The notes under the pieces were generated by a model. The model was not told the DNA's origin, ran no database searches, and was given only the letters and a program-made list of their open reading frames with translations. The position numbers were made by a program, and so were the translations under genes. Source: an uncultured Erysipelotrichaceae bacterium (GTDB lineage: Bacteria > Bacillota_I > Bacilli_A > RF39 > UBA660). From it: a stretch of 13,841 nt of DNA. Where the stretch lies: positions 1 through 13,841 of the forward strand of contig CACZOV010000058.1 in the NCBI GenBank assembly GCA_902782915.1. Reading direction: 5' to 3'. Every line of letters begins with the position of its first letter. Within the stretch, counting starts at the first letter, position 1. Below, piece by piece: positions 13,347 through 13,841 of this stretch.

Positions 13347-13841
13347 ATGAATAGAATAGAAGATATTAATTTAGAAAATAAAACAGTAATTATTAGAGTA
13401 GACTTTAATGTTCCTCTTGATAAAAATTTAAATATTATAGACGACAATAGGATAAAAGAGAGTTTAAAAACAATTAACTACTGTTTAGAAAAAAATTGCA
13501 AAATTATTTTATTATCTCATTTAGGAAAAGTAAAAACAGAAGCTGATAAAAAAACTAAATCTTTAAAACCAATTGCCAAAAGACTTTCAAAGCTTTTAAA
13601 TAAAGACGTAATATTTATACCTGAAACTAGAGGAGAAATTGTTGATAAAAGTATTTTTAATATGAAAGAAAAAGATATTATTTTACTTGAAAATACAAGA
13701 TTTGAAGATTTAAATGGAAACCTTGAAAGTAAATGCGATCTAAAGTTATCTAAATATTGGGCAAGTAAAGCTGATGTATTTGTAAATGACGCTTTTGGAA
13801 CTAGTCATAGAAGTCATGCCTCAAATGTTGGTATTAGTAAA
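13347..13841 (+). CDS. pgk: Phosphoglycerate kinase, N-terminal part (partial, runs off right edge)
   Basis: This glycolytic enzyme transfers phosphate between 1,3-bisphosphoglycerate and ADP. The first 165 codons are present, covering most of the N-terminal 3-phosphoglycerate-binding domain. Hallmarks are IIRVDFNVPLD (15-25), DDNRIKESLKTI (32-43), ILLSHLGK (54-61), LLENTRF (113-119) and DVFVNDAFGTSHRSHASNVG (143-162). The usual SHLGRP reads SHLGKV, so the arginine is a lysine. The ATG at 13347 is the only in-frame start after a TAA at 13341; AAAGGA lies an unusual 13 bases upstream. There is no gap (glyceraldehyde-3-phosphate dehydrogenase) gene immediately upstream, unlike many Bacillota. 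Confidence 0.97.
   Translation, partial: MNRIEDINLENKTVIIRVDFNVPLDKNLNIIDDNRIKESLKTINYCLEKNCKIILLSHLGKVKTEADKKTKSLKPIAKRLSKLLNKDVIFIPETRGEIVDKSIFNMKEKDIILLENTRFEDLNGNLESKCDLKLSKYWASKADVFVNDAFGTSHRSHASNVGISK

Noticed and set aside
1..13841. Mycoplasma-type genetic code (TGA as Trp)
   Set aside because: Trp is always TGG in recognisable genes and no in-frame TGA interrupts any conserved protein, so code 11 suffices.
1..13841. CRISPR array, insertion sequence, prophage or tRNA/rRNA genes
   Set aside because: No regularly spaced repeats, transposase or phage proteins, terminal inverted repeats or tRNA-like cloverleaf sequences were seen.

Overview
The window is very AT-rich (by eye roughly a quarter G+C) and densely coded, with GGAGG-type ribosome binding sites and Bacillota-type proteins. 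Tryptophan is written TGG throughout and no TGA is read through, so the standard bacterial code fits, not the Mycoplasma code. A 142-residue CwlJ-type spore cortex hydrolase points to an endospore-forming lineage. The best guess is a low-GC, probably gut-associated member of the Bacilli/Erysipelotrichia-like Bacillota. That placement is inference.

Left part (1-4962, all leftward): the 5' end of rpoB is preceded by a YbxB-type rRNA methyltransferase, the same pair as in Bacillus. The rplJ-rplL genes that normally precede them are not here. In their place is a promoter-hairpin leader and then a tight three-gene operon of unrecognised proteins (434, 732 and 100 aa).

Middle part (4963-8928): cwlJ (+) converges with a slipin/stomatin membrane protein (-) on a shared terminator. 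Next come a small orphan gene (+), a LolA-fold lipoprotein with an Asn-rich linker (-), a DUF378 (YuzA-like) small membrane protein (+) and a short formate/nitrite-transporter-family protein (-). cwlJ and the DUF378 gene share a near-identical 5' module.

Right part (8929-13841): a 0.5-kb gap holds a decayed gene broken by three one-base losses in A-runs. It is followed by rpsI and rplM (leftward) with a strong promoter and a leader carrying two tandem copies of a hairpin. Upstream lie a 120-aa unknown gene with its own promoter, a compact helicase-IV-like UvrD-family helicase and a Cof-type HAD phosphatase. Divergent from these is the 5' part of pgk (phosphoglycerate kinase), which runs off the right edge.

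The functional themes are core expression (rpoB, rRNA methylation, uS9/uL13), glycolysis (pgk), spore germination and envelope (CwlJ, LolA-like lipoprotein, slipin, DUF378), and a block of unknown genes. No tRNA, rRNA, CRISPR array, insertion sequence or prophage was seen.
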